Source of the DNA: Puniceicoccaceae bacterium
GTDB lineage: Bacteria; Verrucomicrobiota; Verrucomicrobiia; Opitutales; JAFGAQ01
Length of the DNA stretch: 64,000 nt
Reading direction: 5' to 3'
Assembly: GCA_028285755.1 (NCBI GenBank)
Contig: JANQOQ010000006.1
Span: 558,001 to 622,000, forward strand
This document shows positions 7,826 through 17,745 of the stretch, one piece after another. The translations under genes and the position numbers were made by a program. Each line of letters begins with the position of its first letter. Position 1 is the stretch's first letter. The notes beneath the pieces are model-generated. The model was not told the DNA's origin. It saw only the letters and a program-made list of their open reading frames with translations, and searched no databases.

Positions 7826-10261
7826 ATGTTAGTATCATTAGACTGGTTAAAAACCTATTTACCGGATCTCGATAAGACTCCCGAAGAGCTCGATGAAGCC
7901 CTCACGCTCATCGGCTTTGAGGTCGAAGATATCCACGAAACCGGGTTGCCTCCGCTGCAAAATGTTGTGGTGGGTGAAGTGCTGGAAAAAGCACAGCACC
8001 CGAACGCGGATCGCCTAAGCCTGTGTCAGGTGGATGTGGGCACATCTGAGAACGCATCGATCGTCTGCGGGGCGACCAATTATAAAGTGGGTGACCGGGT
8101 GCCGGTAGCTCTCCCTGGTGCAGAGCTTCCGGGTGGTTTTGTCATCAAAAAAACCGAGCTGCGCGGGGTGCCCTCAGCGGGTATGATGTGCAGTGCCAAA
8201 GAATTAGGCCTGGGAGATGATCATGCGGGATTGCTGATCTTGGAAGACCGCCCTGAAATCGGAACGCCCATTAACGATCTCTATAGCAATAATGATACGA
8301 TCATTGATGTGGAAATCACTCCCAATCGGCCGGACTGTTTCAGCCATATTGGGATCGCTCGTGAACTTGCGGCTTACTTTGGACTAAAACTAAAATATCC
8401 CGATATAAATACCGGGGGAAATAGTTTTTCAGAAGATTCGGGAAAATCGCTTTTAAAAGGAGTGACCATCGAAGCCCCCGAAACCTGTCTCTACTACAGT
8501 GGCTATAGCATTGAGGGCGTAAAGATCGCCCCGAGCCCAAGCTGGCTCAGGCAGCGGATTGAAGCCATTGGTCTGCGCCCCATCAACAACGTGGTCGATA
8601 TTACCAACTTTGTTTTGCATGAGTATGGACAACCGCTCCACGCGTTTGATGCAGGTAAAATCAAAGGACAGGAGATTATCATCCGCAATGCTACAGAAGA
8701 GGAAACCATTACCACACTGGACGAAAAGGAGCGTAAACTGCAAACCAGCGATACCTTGATCGCCGATGCGGAGCGCGGACTCGTGGTTGCGGGCGTTATG
8801 GGCAGCATCGATGCGGAGGTGGACGATAATACGACCGATATCGTACTCGAAGCCGCCTGGTTCACTCCTAAGAAGATCCGCAAAACCTCCCGCCAACTGG
8901 GACTTTCGACAGATAGCTCATACCGCTTCGAACGCGGTGTGGACCCCGTTGCAATCGATACTGCTGCGTATCGAACGATTGATTTGATCCTGGAAATCGC
9001 TGGGGGGACCCTCCACGAGCGCGCCTGGAAAGCCGGTTCGAATGCAGTAGAAACCACAGAGATCGAAATCACGCCTGATTTCATTCGCGAACGCTGCGGT
9101 TTTGGACCCGAAGATGAGGCGATCAAAGAATCCCTGACAGCCCTCGAAATCGAAGTGAATGAGGGTGATAGCTGGAAGGCAACCATCCCGTCCTATCGCG
9201 GTGATTTGACACGCCCGGTTGACCTGGTTGAGGAATTTCTGCGTATTTACGGAACGGACAAAATACCGGAAGCCGATGTGGAATCCCGAGCATTTAATCG
9301 CAACCACACCCGTGAGTGGACAGTTCGCAACGCTTACTCCCAATACATGCGTAATAAGGGCTACGCTGAAGTCTATAATTACAGCCTGATTCTTGATGAG
9401 GAAACCAGGCTCGCTCCCGAAAGTGACGAGCTCGCATTACTGGCACTGAAAAACCCCATTTCAAGTGACCAAACGCATCTCAGACCGTCGATGATTCCAG
9501 GGCTGCTCAACGTGCTCAAGCGCAACCAGCAGCATCATAGCCAGACCAGTGCCTTCTACGAATGGGGCCGTTGCTACCGCAAAAAGGGCAATGAACTGGT
9601 TGAATGCGTAGCCATGGGCTGGATCATCCAGGAAACGGAAGCCAAACAATGGCTGAATCGTGAACCCACGGATTTCTTTAAGCTCAAGGCCATGGTGATC
9701 GATATTTTGAGGCTCGCAGGAGTGAAATACTCAGAAAACCTTGTAAAAACCGACTCTCTGCCCAGTTTTGCACAAGAGGGGCAATTTGCCGTGATGGGTG
9801 ATATCGCAAAGTCAGGCACTCAGGCGGAATTTGGTCTGCTCAATCTCAAGCAGTTGAAGGAAATGGATATCGAAGGACTCGTCTATGCAGTAAATATCTG
9901 CATTACTCCCGATGTCCTTGAGCGCAAGGAAAAGCCCATAAAATATACACCCTACACGCTTTTCCCGCCCAGCTACAAGGATCTGGCGCTCGTTGCCGAT
10001 AAAAAAGAAAGTGCATCCAAAATACGTGAGGCACTGGCTAAGGCAGGAAAAGCAGTATCCAACAAGGAAATGCAAGTGGATGCTGTCGAGCTTTTCGATG
10101 TTTATGAAGGCACGGGGCTCGAGGAAAATCAAAAGTCTCTCGCATTTAACATCACCTTCCGTGGCACTTCCGGCACGCTGAAGGATGAAGTGGTCAACAA
10201 AGCTTTTGAAGAAATGCAATCTATCGTTGAAAAGAAGAGCCCTTATCGCGTAAGAAGATAG
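7826..10261 (+). CDS. pheT: Phenylalanine-tRNA ligase beta subunit
   Basis: 811 aa, full length for bacterial PheT. Domains in order: an N-terminal EMAP/OB tRNA-binding domain (VVVGEVLEKAQHPNADRLSL near residue 50), a B3/B4 editing domain in the middle, a B5 domain (ITPDFIRERCGFGP near 415), a pseudo-catalytic class II fold, and a C-terminal FDX-ACB domain (PPSYKDLALVADKKES near 715) that binds the tRNA anticodon. It provides tRNA binding and hydrolysis of mischarged Tyr. pheT runs straight into gatC with a 4-base gap, tying two tRNA-charging systems into one operon. Confidence 0.97.
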   Translation: MLVSLDWLKTYLPDLDKTPEELDEALTLIGFEVEDIHETGLPPLQNVVVGEVLEKAQHPNADRLSLCQVDVGTSENASIVCGATNYKVGDRVPVALPGAELPGGFVIKKTELRGVPSAGMMCSAKELGLGDDHAGLLILEDRPEIGTPINDLYSNNDTIIDVEITPNRPDCFSHIGIARELAAYFGLKLKYPDINTGGNSFSEDSGKSLLKGVTIEAPETCLYYSGYSIEGVKIAPSPSWLRQRIEAIGLRPINNVVDITNFVLHEYGQPLHAFDAGKIKGQEIIIRNATEEETITTLDEKERKLQTSDTLIADAERGLVVAGVMGSIDAEVDDNTTDIVLEAAWFTPKKIRKTSRQLGLSTDSSYRFERGVDPVAIDTAAYRTIDLILEIAGGTLHERAWKAGSNAVETTEIEITPDFIRERCGFGPEDEAIKESLTALEIEVNEGDSWKATIPSYRGDLTRPVDLVEEFLRIYGTDKIPEADVESRAFNRNHTREWTVRNAYSQYMRNKGYAEVYNYSLILDEETRLAPESDELALLALKNPISSDQTHLRPSMIPGLLNVLKRNQQHHSQTSAFYEWGRCYRKKGNELVECVAMGWIIQETEAKQWLNREPTDFFKLKAMVIDILRLAGVKYSENLVKTDSLPSFAQEGQFAVMGDIAKSGTQAEFGLLNLKQLKEMDIEGLVYAVNICITPDVLERKEKPIKYTPYTLFPPSYKDLALVADKKESASKIREALAKAGKAVSNKEMQVDAVELFDVYEGTGLEENQKSLAFNITFRGTSGTLKDEVVNKAFEEMQSIVEKKSPYRVRR

Positions 10262-10265
10262 CAAC

Positions 10266-10556
10266 ATGTCAGAAGAACCGACGCTCGATATTGATTATGT
10301 AGCCCAACTGGCTCGAATTTCTTTAACTGAGGAAGAGAAAGCACGCTACGCAAAACAACTCAGCAAAGTCCTGGGTTACTTTCAGGAATTAGCGGCAGTC
10401 GACACAGAAGGGGTCGAACCTACCGCACACGCAAATCCCATTTTCGACGTCATGCGGGAGGATGTCGCGGTAGACGGCTTGCCCCAAGAACGAGCACTTA
10501 TGAATGCGCCCAAACAGTTGGACGGCGAGGTAGTAGTCCCCAAAGTGATCGAGTAA
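10266..10556 (+). CDS. gatC: Asp/Glu-tRNA amidotransferase subunit C
   Basis: 96 aa. DIDYVAQLARISLTEEEK at the N-terminus and LSKVLGYFQELAAVDTEGVE are the GatC signature, with TAHANPIFDVMREDV in the C-terminal half that wraps around GatA. It stabilises the GatCAB complex, which converts misacylated Glu-tRNA-Gln and/or Asp-tRNA-Asn to the correct amide. gatC, gatA and gatB are separated by 2 bases each, a tight operon. Confidence 0.96.
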   Translation: MSEEPTLDIDYVAQLARISLTEEEKARYAKQLSKVLGYFQELAAVDTEGVEPTAHANPIFDVMREDVAVDGLPQERALMNAPKQLDGEVVVPKVIE

Positions 10557-10558
10557 CC

Positions 10559-12028
10559 ATGAGCAGCAACTTACTCAATGCGACGATTGGTGAGCTCCAG
10601 AAGCTTCTGGAGAGTGGTAAAGTGAGCTCAGTTGAGCTCAACCAGCAGTTTGTTGATCATATTGAAAAACATAACTCTGAGGTAAATGCCTTTATTTTCG
10701 TTGATAAAGATTTCATCCTGGAGCAGGCAAAGGCGAGCGATGAAAGGCGCAGCTCAAGTTCTTTGTTATCTTCCCTGGATGGCATCCCGATTGCGATTAA
10801 GAACAACATCGCCATTGAAGACCAGCGGCTGACCTGCGGCAGCCATATTCTTGAGAATTTTGTATCTCCCTACGATGCCACGGTAACAACGAGACTCAAG
10901 CAACAGGGCATGGTGCTTTATAGCGGGCTGAATATGGATGAATTTGCCATGGGGTCGACGACCGAGAGTTCCTATTTCGGAGCCACCTCGAATCCCTGGA
11001 ATACCGAACGTTCCCCCGGAGGCAGCAGTGGCGGTAGCTCCGCTTCGGTGGCGGCTCGCTTTGTGCCTGTCTCACTGGGCAGTGATACCGGAGGCTCAAT
11101 ACGCCAGCCGGGTGCATTTTGTGGAGTCTATGGGCTCAAACCTACATACGGACAAGTCTCCCGCTATGGTCTCGTGGCATTTGCATCGAGTCTGGACCAA
11201 ATAGGCCCGTTGAGCCACTCCGTCGAGGACTGTGCGAAAGTCCTGGATATCATTGCAGGGCATGATGAACGCGATTCCTCATCCTACCCTACTCTGGATA
11301 TTAACTACTTGCAGGAAATCCAAAATCTGGAGGATTACCGACCACGCATCGGTATCCCCAAAGAGTATTTTGCGCACGACATCGATCCGGAAGCTGCCAA
11401 GGCAATTGATGCTGTCATCGACTTCTACAAAACCAAGGGCTGTGAAGTGAAAGACATTACGCTCCCGAATACCGATCTCGCGCTCTCCACCTATTATATC
11501 ATCGCAACTGCTGAGGCATCGTCCAATCTCGCCCGTTTTGATGGTATTCGCTACACCCATCGCTCCGGGGAAGCCAAGAATATCATGGACACCTACTTCA
11601 TGAGTCGGGGCGAGGGCTTTGGCGAGGAAGTCACCCGCCGCGTGATCCTGGGAACTTTTGCGCTCAGCAGCGGCTACCACGACGCCTATTACTCCAAAGC
11701 TCAGAAAGTACGTACGCTTATCCGCAGAGATTTCGAAACTGCATTTGAGGATATTGACCTCGTCTTGACGCCCACAGCGCCCACACCCGCTTTTAAGAAA
11801 GGTGAAAACGCGGACGATCCTCTCATGGTCTACCTCAATGATATTTTCACGATTCCGGTGAATCTCGCGGGTTTACCCGGGCTATCCGTTCCCTGCGGGT
11901 TTACTCAAACGGGTTTGCCCCTTTCCTACCAGCTCATCGCTCCCTATTTTAAGGAAGAACATCTGCTCAAAACCGCGAAGCTTTTTGAGGATGCCCATGA
12001 CTATCACAACCAACACCCGCAGTTCTAA
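10559..12028 (+). CDS. gatA: Asp/Glu-tRNA amidotransferase subunit A (amidase)
   Basis: 489 aa, usual size. Amidase-signature enzyme: catalytic Lys in GIPIAIKNNI (near residue 80), the Ser/cis-Ser pair in GGSSGGSSASVAA and GSDTGGSIRQPGAFCG (about 155-190). It releases ammonia from glutamine and passes it to GatB for tRNA amidation. The presence of gatCAB shows that this organism forms Gln-tRNA and/or Asn-tRNA indirectly. Starts 2 bases after gatC. Confidence 0.97.
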   Translation: MSSNLLNATIGELQKLLESGKVSSVELNQQFVDHIEKHNSEVNAFIFVDKDFILEQAKASDERRSSSSLLSSLDGIPIAIKNNIAIEDQRLTCGSHILENFVSPYDATVTTRLKQQGMVLYSGLNMDEFAMGSTTESSYFGATSNPWNTERSPGGSSGGSSASVAARFVPVSLGSDTGGSIRQPGAFCGVYGLKPTYGQVSRYGLVAFASSLDQIGPLSHSVEDCAKVLDIIAGHDERDSSSYPTLDINYLQEIQNLEDYRPRIGIPKEYFAHDIDPEAAKAIDAVIDFYKTKGCEVKDITLPNTDLALSTYYIIATAEASSNLARFDGIRYTHRSGEAKNIMDTYFMSRGEGFGEEVTRRVILGTFALSSGYHDAYYSKAQKVRTLIRRDFETAFEDIDLVLTPTAPTPAFKKGENADDPLMVYLNDIFTIPVNLAGLPGLSVPCGFTQTGLPLSYQLIAPYFKEEHLLKTAKLFEDAHDYHNQHPQF

Positions 12029-12030
12029 TC

Positions 12031-13491
12031 ATGAATAAATTTGAACCTGTTATCGGTCTGGAAGTGCATGTGCAACTTAGCACGGAGAGCAAGATGTTTA
12101 CAAACGCTCCGTATTACTTTGGGGCAGAGCCCAATACGCTGACCAACGCCGTGGTCATGGGTATGCCGGGCACACTACCGGTGCTCAATAAGCGCGCCAT
12201 CGAAAAGACCATCCAGGTGGGGCTATTGCTGGATTGCGAAATTCCCCGCCAATCCAAATGGGATCGCAAGCACTATTTTTACCCCGATATGCCGAAGAAT
12301 TATCAGATCTCCCAATATGATCAGCCCCTCTGTGTAGGTGGTGAGGTAGAGATTGAGCTGGAGGGGGAATCCCGCAATGTCATGGGACCGCATCGATATG
12401 TGAAGCTAACACGTATCCATTTAGAAGAAGATGTGGGTAAGCTAACGCATTTGGGTGATATCAGCGTGGTGGACTACAATCGCGCGGGAGCACCGCTCAT
12501 CGAAATTGTCACGGAGCCCGATATCTACAGCCCTGAAGAAGCCTACGCGTTCCTGACTTCGCTGCGCAGCACCTTACAGGCTGCAGGAATCTCCGACTGC
12601 GATATGGAAAAAGGGCAACTTCGTTGCGATGCAAACATCAGCGTGAAGCCCGTGGGATCAGCCAAGCTCGGTACCAAGGTTGAGCTCAAGAATTTGAACA
12701 GTATCACCGGGGTGCGCAACGGGATTGCCTACGAGATTGACCGTCAGACGCGTGATATCCTGGCAGGAGGCACGATCACCCAGGAAACCAGACGTTGGGA
12801 TGCAGACGCTGAAATGACCTACGTGATGCGAACCAAGGAAGAAGCGCATGACTATCGTTACATGCCCGATCCGGACTTGATGCCGGTGATCATCACCGAT
12901 GAGTGGAAGGCAGAGCTTGCGAAGGGATTAGCAGAAAAACCCTTTGATCGGCAGCGCCGATACATGGATACGCTCGATCTGCCCTATACGATCACATCAG
13001 TACTTTGTCAGGAGCCAGAACTCTGTACTTTCTTCGAAGAGACCCTGACCATCCATAAGAATGCCAAAGCAATCGCGAATTTCCTGGTGAATGACATCCA
13101 GCGCGAAATCGCGGAGGCCAGCCACGATGAAGACCAAAAAGTGCTCGCAGATTTTGCGATTACCCCTGGGATTCTGGCAGAGCTTGTAGCGCTGGTCGAT
13201 AAGGGCACGATTTCCAACCAGATCGCCAAGGAAATCCTACCTGAGATCATCAAGAACGGAAAGAGTCCGGCAACCTTGGTCAAAGAAAAAGGTCTGGAGC
13301 AATCCTCCGATTCAGGCGAGCTTGAACTGATCTGTCAGGATGCTATTGATAATAATCCAAAACCGGTAGCAGAGTTCAAAGCAGGCAAAGAACCTGCGAT
13401 CAATGCACTCAAGGGGCAAGTTATGAAAGCAACGCGTGGCAAGGCAAACCCCAAGATGGTCGACGATATTTTGCGTAAACTCCTCAGTTAA
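12031..13491 (+). CDS. gatB: Asp/Glu-tRNA amidotransferase subunit B
   Basis: 486 aa. [20 protein letters not shown] (residues 9-28) is the hallmark start of Gat[21 protein letters not shown] and [19 protein letters not shown] follow, and the last 150 residues form the helical YqeY-like tRNA-binding tail. It phosphorylates the misacylated tRNA side chain and adds ammonia delivered from GatA. A sugar-nucleotide gene (fcl) starts 8 bases after the stop, so translation and glycan genes may share the transcript here. Confidence 0.97.
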   Translation: MNKFEPVIGLEVHVQLSTESKMFTNAPYYFGAEPNTLTNAVVMGMPGTLPVLNKRAIEKTIQVGLLLDCEIPRQSKWDRKHYFYPDMPKNYQISQYDQPLCVGGEVEIELEGESRNVMGPHRYVKLTRIHLEEDVGKLTHLGDISVVDYNRAGAPLIEIVTEPDIYSPEEAYAFLTSLRSTLQAAGISDCDMEKGQLRCDANISVKPVGSAKLGTKVELKNLNSITGVRNGIAYEIDRQTRDILAGGTITQETRRWDADAEMTYVMRTKEEAHDYRYMPDPDLMPVIITDEWKAELAKGLAEKPFDRQRRYMDTLDLPYTITSVLCQEPELCTFFEETLTIHKNAKAIANFLVNDIQREIAEASHDEDQKVLADFAITPGILAELVALVDKGTISNQIAKEILPEIIKNGKSPATLVKEKGLEQSSDSGELELICQDAIDNNPKPVAEFKAGKEPAINALKGQVMKATRGKANPKMVDDILRKLLS

Positions 13492-13499
13492 TCCTCACA

Positions 13500-14447
13500 A
13501 TGCAGTTTAAGAAAATATATATTACAGGCCACCGGGGCATGGTGGGCTCTGCAATCAAGCGTACGATTGAAGCTCAATTTCCCAGCATTGAAGTCATCAC
13601 CCGTACCCGCAGTGAAGTCAACCTGACCAATCAGCAAGAGACGGATGCTTTTTTGGCCAATGAAAAGCCGGACTGTATTATCAATGCAGCCGCCAAAGTC
13701 GGTGGTATCCACGCCAATAGCACTTACCCGGCTGAATTTTTGCAGGAGAACCTTGCGATTAACTTAAACCTTGTTCACTCAGCCTACGCTCATGGAGTTA
13801 CCCGTTTCCTTAATTTAGGCAGCTCCTGTATTTACCCTAAGATGGCCGAGCAACCCATTCGCGAGGATTCTCTTCTGACCGGGCCACTTGAGATTACCAA
13901 TGAAGCCTATGCGCTCGCTAAAATTGCAGGCCTGAAGCTTTGCCAATACTATCGTAAGCAATATGGAGTGCTTTACCACTCAGCGATGCCCTCCAATCTT
14001 TATGGACCCGGAGACAATTACCATAAGGAAAACTCGCACGTACTACCGGCCCTGATCCGTCGATTTCATGAAGCGAAAGAAAATGGAAATCCCACGGTTA
14101 CCATCTGGGGCACCGGAAAGCCGAGGCGTGAATTCCTGCATGTAGATGACCTCGCAGATGGCGTTATCCACCTTCTGAATCTCGAGAATCCGCCGGAATG
14201 GGTCAATCTGGGCTCCGGCAGTGATATAACAATACTCGAGCTTGCGCTCATGGTAAAGGAAACGATCGGATTCGCTGGAGAGCTCGTTCATGACACTTCA
14301 AAACCCGACGGCACGCCCCGTAAGCTCATGGATAACTCCATCATACAAGGCACAGGCTGGAGCGCGAAAATTGATTTAAAGACTGGCATCGAGTCCGCAT
14401 ATCAGGACTTCCTGAATCGTCTGGCAGACGGTAGTGTGCGTTTGTAG
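13500..14447 (+). CDS. fcl: GDP-L-fucose synthase
   Basis: 315 aa SDR, typical length. NADP-binding [10 protein letters not shown] near residue 11, [14 protein letters not shown] near 107, and catalytic [15 protein letters not shown] (Y and K of YxxxK) near 137. It epimerises and reduces GDP-4-keto-6-deoxymannose to GDP-L-fucose for surface glycans. The partner GDP-mannose dehydratase (gmd) is not in this window. Downstream, after a 71-base gap, is pseB, so this is the start of a sugar-nucleotide block. The alternative, a related GDP-sugar reductase-epimerase, cannot be excluded from sequence alone. Confidence 0.9.
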   Translation: MQFKKIYITGHRGMVGSAIKRTIEAQFPSIEVITRTRSEVNLTNQQETDAFLANEKPDCIINAAAKVGGIHANSTYPAEFLQENLAINLNLVHSAYAHGVTRFLNLGSSCIYPKMAEQPIREDSLLTGPLEITNEAYALAKIAGLKLCQYYRKQYGVLYHSAMPSNLYGPGDNYHKENSHVLPALIRRFHEAKENGNPTVTIWGTGKPRREFLHVDDLADGVIHLLNLENPPEWVNLGSGSDITILELALMVKETIGFAGELVHDTSKPDGTPRKLMDNSIIQGTGWSAKIDLKTGIESAYQDFLNRLADGSVRL

Positions 14448-14518
14448 AGCTAGTTTCAAACTTGCTTTGCAGTTATAAACCACTTACTACTAGGCAATTA
14501 AGTAAATCCCCATAACGC

Positions 14519-15508
14519 ATGTTAGATAACAAAGTGGTATTAGTAACGGGCGGCACAGGCTCGTTTGGGCAAAATATGGTGAATACCATTTTGCACCAAT
14601 ACAAGCCTCGTAAATTAATCGTATTTAGTCGGGACGAACTTAAGCAGTATGAAATGCGGCAAACATTTAGCCCGGAGGTGTATCCCTGCATGCGATACTT
14701 TATTGGCGATGTCCGGGACCGGGATCGATTACAAAGGGCTTTTTATGGGGTTGATGTCATCATCCACGCGGCCGCGCTAAAACAGGTAGATACCTCCGAG
14801 TACAATCCGTTTGAGGTTATTAAGACAAATATCCTTGGTGCTTCGAACATCATTGATGCGGCGATCGATGCCGGCGTAGACAAGGTGATCGCGCTCTCCA
14901 GCGACAAAGCAGCCAACCCCATCAATCTCTACGGAGCCACCAAACTGTGTGCGGACAAACTATTTATTGCGGCCAATACCTACTCCGCCAAGAAGCGGAC
15001 ACGCTTTAGTATCGTACGCTATGGCAATGTGATCGGTAGCCGCGGCAGCGTCGTTCCCCTCTTTATTAAACAAAAAGAAACGGGCACACTGACCATCACC
15101 CACCCGGATATGACACGATTCTGGATCACCCTGGATCAGGCAGTAGCCTTTGTATTGCAGTGTTTGGGGCATTCCAAGGGTGGAGAAGTCTTTATTCCAA
15201 AGTTACCCAGTATGAAAATCCTGGATCTCGCCACTGCAATTGCGCCTGAGAGCGAAATTAAGACGATTGGTGTGCGTCCCGGCGAAAAGATGCATGAAGT
15301 GATGATCCCCTCGGATGAAGCGCTTCAGGCGCGTGAGTATTCAGATCGGTACACCATCTATCCAGCGTTTCAGTATTGGGGCCATAACGAGAATGGCGGC
15401 ACCCAAACCGGAAAGCCCCTGCCGGAAAATTTCCAGTACAGCAGCGATAATAATGATAATTGGTTAACGGTAGGAGATCTCGGCAAGCTTATTGCTGATA
15501 TACGCTAA
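14519..15508 (+). CDS. pseB: UDP-N-acetylglucosamine 4,6-dehydratase (inverting), pseudaminic acid pathway
   Basis: 329 aa. TGGTGSFG (residues 10-17) binds NADP; SSDKAANPINLYGATK carries the D-K pair and the catalytic Tyr/Lys characteristic of PseB/FlaA1. Family knowledge: it removes water from UDP-GlcNAc and inverts C5, giving the 4-keto-6-deoxy-L-arabino sugar, the first step to pseudaminic acid. pseI follows 2.2 kb downstream behind two unrelated genes, and pseC and pseG are 36 kb further on. Shorter than the membrane-bound nucleoside-diphosphate epimerase/dehydratases of the CapD type, and without their membrane helices. Confidence 0.93.
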   Translation: MLDNKVVLVTGGTGSFGQNMVNTILHQYKPRKLIVFSRDELKQYEMRQTFSPEVYPCMRYFIGDVRDRDRLQRAFYGVDVIIHAAALKQVDTSEYNPFEVIKTNILGASNIIDAAIDAGVDKVIALSSDKAANPINLYGATKLCADKLFIAANTYSAKKRTRFSIVRYGNVIGSRGSVVPLFIKQKETGTLTITHPDMTRFWITLDQAVAFVLQCLGHSKGGEVFIPKLPSMKILDLATAIAPESEIKTIGVRPGEKMHEVMIPSDEALQAREYSDRYTIYPAFQYWGHNENGGTQTGKPLPENFQYSSDNNDNWLTVGDLGKLIADIR

Positions 15509-15579
15509 CTATTAACTTGCGGTAGGTCTGTGTAGCTGTATTAGTGCAAACACAACCTATCTAAAACACTTCCTCAACC

Positions 15580-16674
15580 ATGGATAATCAATCATTCATT
15601 GATGCAGAGCCCGCACCTCAAAAAACAACGCATGAAATGCGGTTTCATGGCTCCGGTTCTGAATACTTCCGCATATGGATCGTTAACACAGCGCTGACCA
15701 TTGTCACCATCGGCCTCTACTGGCCCTGGGCCATGGTACGCATGCGCAAGTATTTCTACGCAAATACTGAAGTTGCGGGAGATCGATTCCAATATGATGG
15801 ACCTGCGAAAATCATCTTTCGAGGTTATATCCTAGTGATGCTGGCCTTCCTCTGTTATTCGTTGGCTAACATATTTGCCCCATTAATCTTATTTATCATT
15901 ATACTATTATTTTTCATCGCGTGGCCCTGGGTGTTTTACAAGGCAGTCAGATTCCGCGCGCGCTATTCTGCGTATCGGGGAGTGCGGTTTAAGTTCGATG
16001 GCACTCTTGGAAAAAGTTACACCATTAATATGGGGTATACCGCCCTCACCTTCTTTCTGGGTATCTTTTTCCTACCCTATGTCGAATATCGCAAAAAGGA
16101 TTATGTGTGGAACAACCTGAATTTGGGCTCACGTAAATTCGAGTTCAAAGGACAGGCGGGAGAATTTTTCATTGCTTACTTTAAAGCCGTTGGTCTGGTG
16201 CTTTTAGGTGTGATCCCCCTGGTTATCGGGATTGCAATAGCACTGGCAGGGGGAGTGCAAATGGAGCAATCCGGATCAGAGGATCCTAATATTGCAATGC
16301 TTGCCGGATTCGCGATTCTCATTCCGGCATATATTGGCATTTTGGTTTTAAGTGCCATTGCACAGCAGCTCATCTTTTGCCGCATCACCAATTATACACT
16401 CAACAATACAACACTCCCCGGAATCCAATTACACAGTAATATCAATTTCTGGAAGCTTGTGGGGATCCACCTGAGCAACCTGTTTTTAATCATCATCACA
16501 CTGGGGTTATTTACACCCTGGGCACAGGTCAGACGCTCTAAATACATATTGGAACAGCTGAGCGTTACCACTGAAGGGGATGCCTTGGATACCATCCTGA
16601 GCACCGAAAAAACAGATGAAGATGCAATCGGAGATGCTGCCGGGGAAATCTTCGATTTTGAAATCGGATTTTGA
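15580..16674 (+). CDS. DUF898/YjgN family multi-pass inner membrane protein
   Basis: 364 aa with about six hydrophobic helices. The family pattern is repeated: TIGLYWPWAMVRMRKYFYAN near residue 45 and LGLFTPWAQVRRSKYILEQL near 310. Members are predicted inner membrane proteins of unknown biochemical role. The gene overlaps the following M48 peptidase (ATTGA: the TTG start overlaps the TGA stop), and DUF898-M48 pairs recur in other bacteria, so the two probably act together, perhaps in envelope quality control. Its place between pseB and pseI may be coincidental. Confidence 0.85.
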   Translation: MDNQSFIDAEPAPQKTTHEMRFHGSGSEYFRIWIVNTALTIVTIGLYWPWAMVRMRKYFYANTEVAGDRFQYDGPAKIIFRGYILVMLAFLCYSLANIFAPLILFIIILLFFIAWPWVFYKAVRFRARYSAYRGVRFKFDGTLGKSYTINMGYTALTFFLGIFFLPYVEYRKKDYVWNNLNLGSRKFEFKGQAGEFFIAYFKAVGLVLLGVIPLVIGIAIALAGGVQMEQSGSEDPNIAMLAGFAILIPAYIGILVLSAIAQQLIFCRITNYTLNNTTLPGIQLHSNINFWKLVGIHLSNLFLIIITLGLFTPWAQVRRSKYILEQLSVTTEGDALDTILSTEKTDEDAIGDAAGEIFDFEIGF

Positions 16675-17711
16675 ATACGCACATCCTCAAATATTATGAT
16701 GGCAAAACTTCATCTCCCAGTGAAGCCAAGGTGATATTTGATGATTTCTCAGATCAAATTATTGTTTATTCACTTGGACGTTCACAGTCATTCGCCATCA
16801 AAGAATGCAGGATGGATATACCCACCGGAAGCGCCCCCGGAGGTATTTACTTTCCCGATGATTCCCATGTAGTCCTGCCTCCCGGTTTTGACTATAATGA
16901 AATCCCAGACTTGGGAAAAGAGAACCGTATGTTGCTTCTCGTTCGTTGGATTGAGCAGTATTGGAAGTACACTGCGCTTGCTGTGGTTATTATTTTATTT
17001 TCGGTATTGGCATTTTACCTTTATGGCATTCCGGCCATGGCTAAATCCATCGCATATAAACTCCCCGATAGTGTTGGCAATGGGATCAGTGATCATGTGA
17101 TCGATGAACTCGAAGATCGATTATTCTTCCCAAGCGAACTGGATGAAGAGCAGCAGGCGGTCTTACGCGATGGCTTTGCAGGCATCCTTGAGGCCAATGG
17201 TTTCAATGCCTACCGTTATGACCTCAGGTTCCGCAGATCAGAGGCTATTGGAGCCAATGCGTTTGCCTTGCCTTCCGGCACTATCTACATGCTCGATGGA
17301 CTAGTGGAATTAGAGGGAATGGATACAGATGGAGTGGTTGCCATCCTGGCCCACGAAATTGCCCATGTGGAGCTGCGCCATGGGCTACAATCTGTGATAC
17401 GACAGGCAGGCATTGGCGTATTCGCTACCCTCATGATCGGGGATGTAAGCGTCGGAATATCCTTAGCCACCGCACTGCCGAAAATTCTCCTCGAGACCGG
17501 CTACTCCCGATCACTCGAAACAGAGGCAGATCTCTATGCTGTAGAGTATCTCGCAAAAACAAGTTATCCCCCGGAAGCGCTCGCGGAAGCCTTAAAAACG
17601 CTCATTGGAGATGAAGACGAAGATGCCCTCATCAACTGGATCAGCACCCACCCGGCCGGAAATAAGCGCTACGAAGCCATCCGTCAAAAAATTGAAGAAC
17701 TCGGGTTATGA
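16671..17711 (+). CDS. Membrane-anchored M48 family metallopeptidase (partner of the DUF898 protein)
   Basis: 346 aa. The TTG start at 16671 is chosen because it overlaps the previous stop and because HILKYYDGKTSSP at the N-terminus belongs to the known N-domain of this peptidase subgroup; the next in-frame ATG would remove that domain. One membrane helix at about 101-119, then the peptidase domain with the zinc motif HEIAH (228-232) and the third ligand in SLETEADLYAVEYL. Related to Oma1/BepA-type envelope proteases. The catalytic domain should face the periplasm if the N-domain is cytoplasmic. Confidence 0.88.
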   Translation: MNTHILKYYDGKTSSPSEAKVIFDDFSDQIIVYSLGRSQSFAIKECRMDIPTGSAPGGIYFPDDSHVVLPPGFDYNEIPDLGKENRMLLLVRWIEQYWKYTALAVVIILFSVLAFYLYGIPAMAKSIAYKLPDSVGNGISDHVIDELEDRLFFPSELDEEQQAVLRDGFAGILEANGFNAYRYDLRFRRSEAIGANAFALPSGTIYMLDGLVELEGMDTDGVVAILAHEIAHVELRHGLQSVIRQAGIGVFATLMIGDVSVGISLATALPKILLETGYSRSLETEADLYAVEYLAKTSYPPEALAEALKTLIGDEDEDALINWISTHPAGNKRYEAIRQKIEELGL

Positions 17712-17745
17712 TTGAAACCTTCTCGAGGTTCAATAACGTAACTCC

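Noticed and set aside
8503-9186. A 227-codon minus-strand frame opposite pheT
   Set aside because: Serine- and arginine-rich shadow translation of the pheT coding strand; pheT is intact across it.
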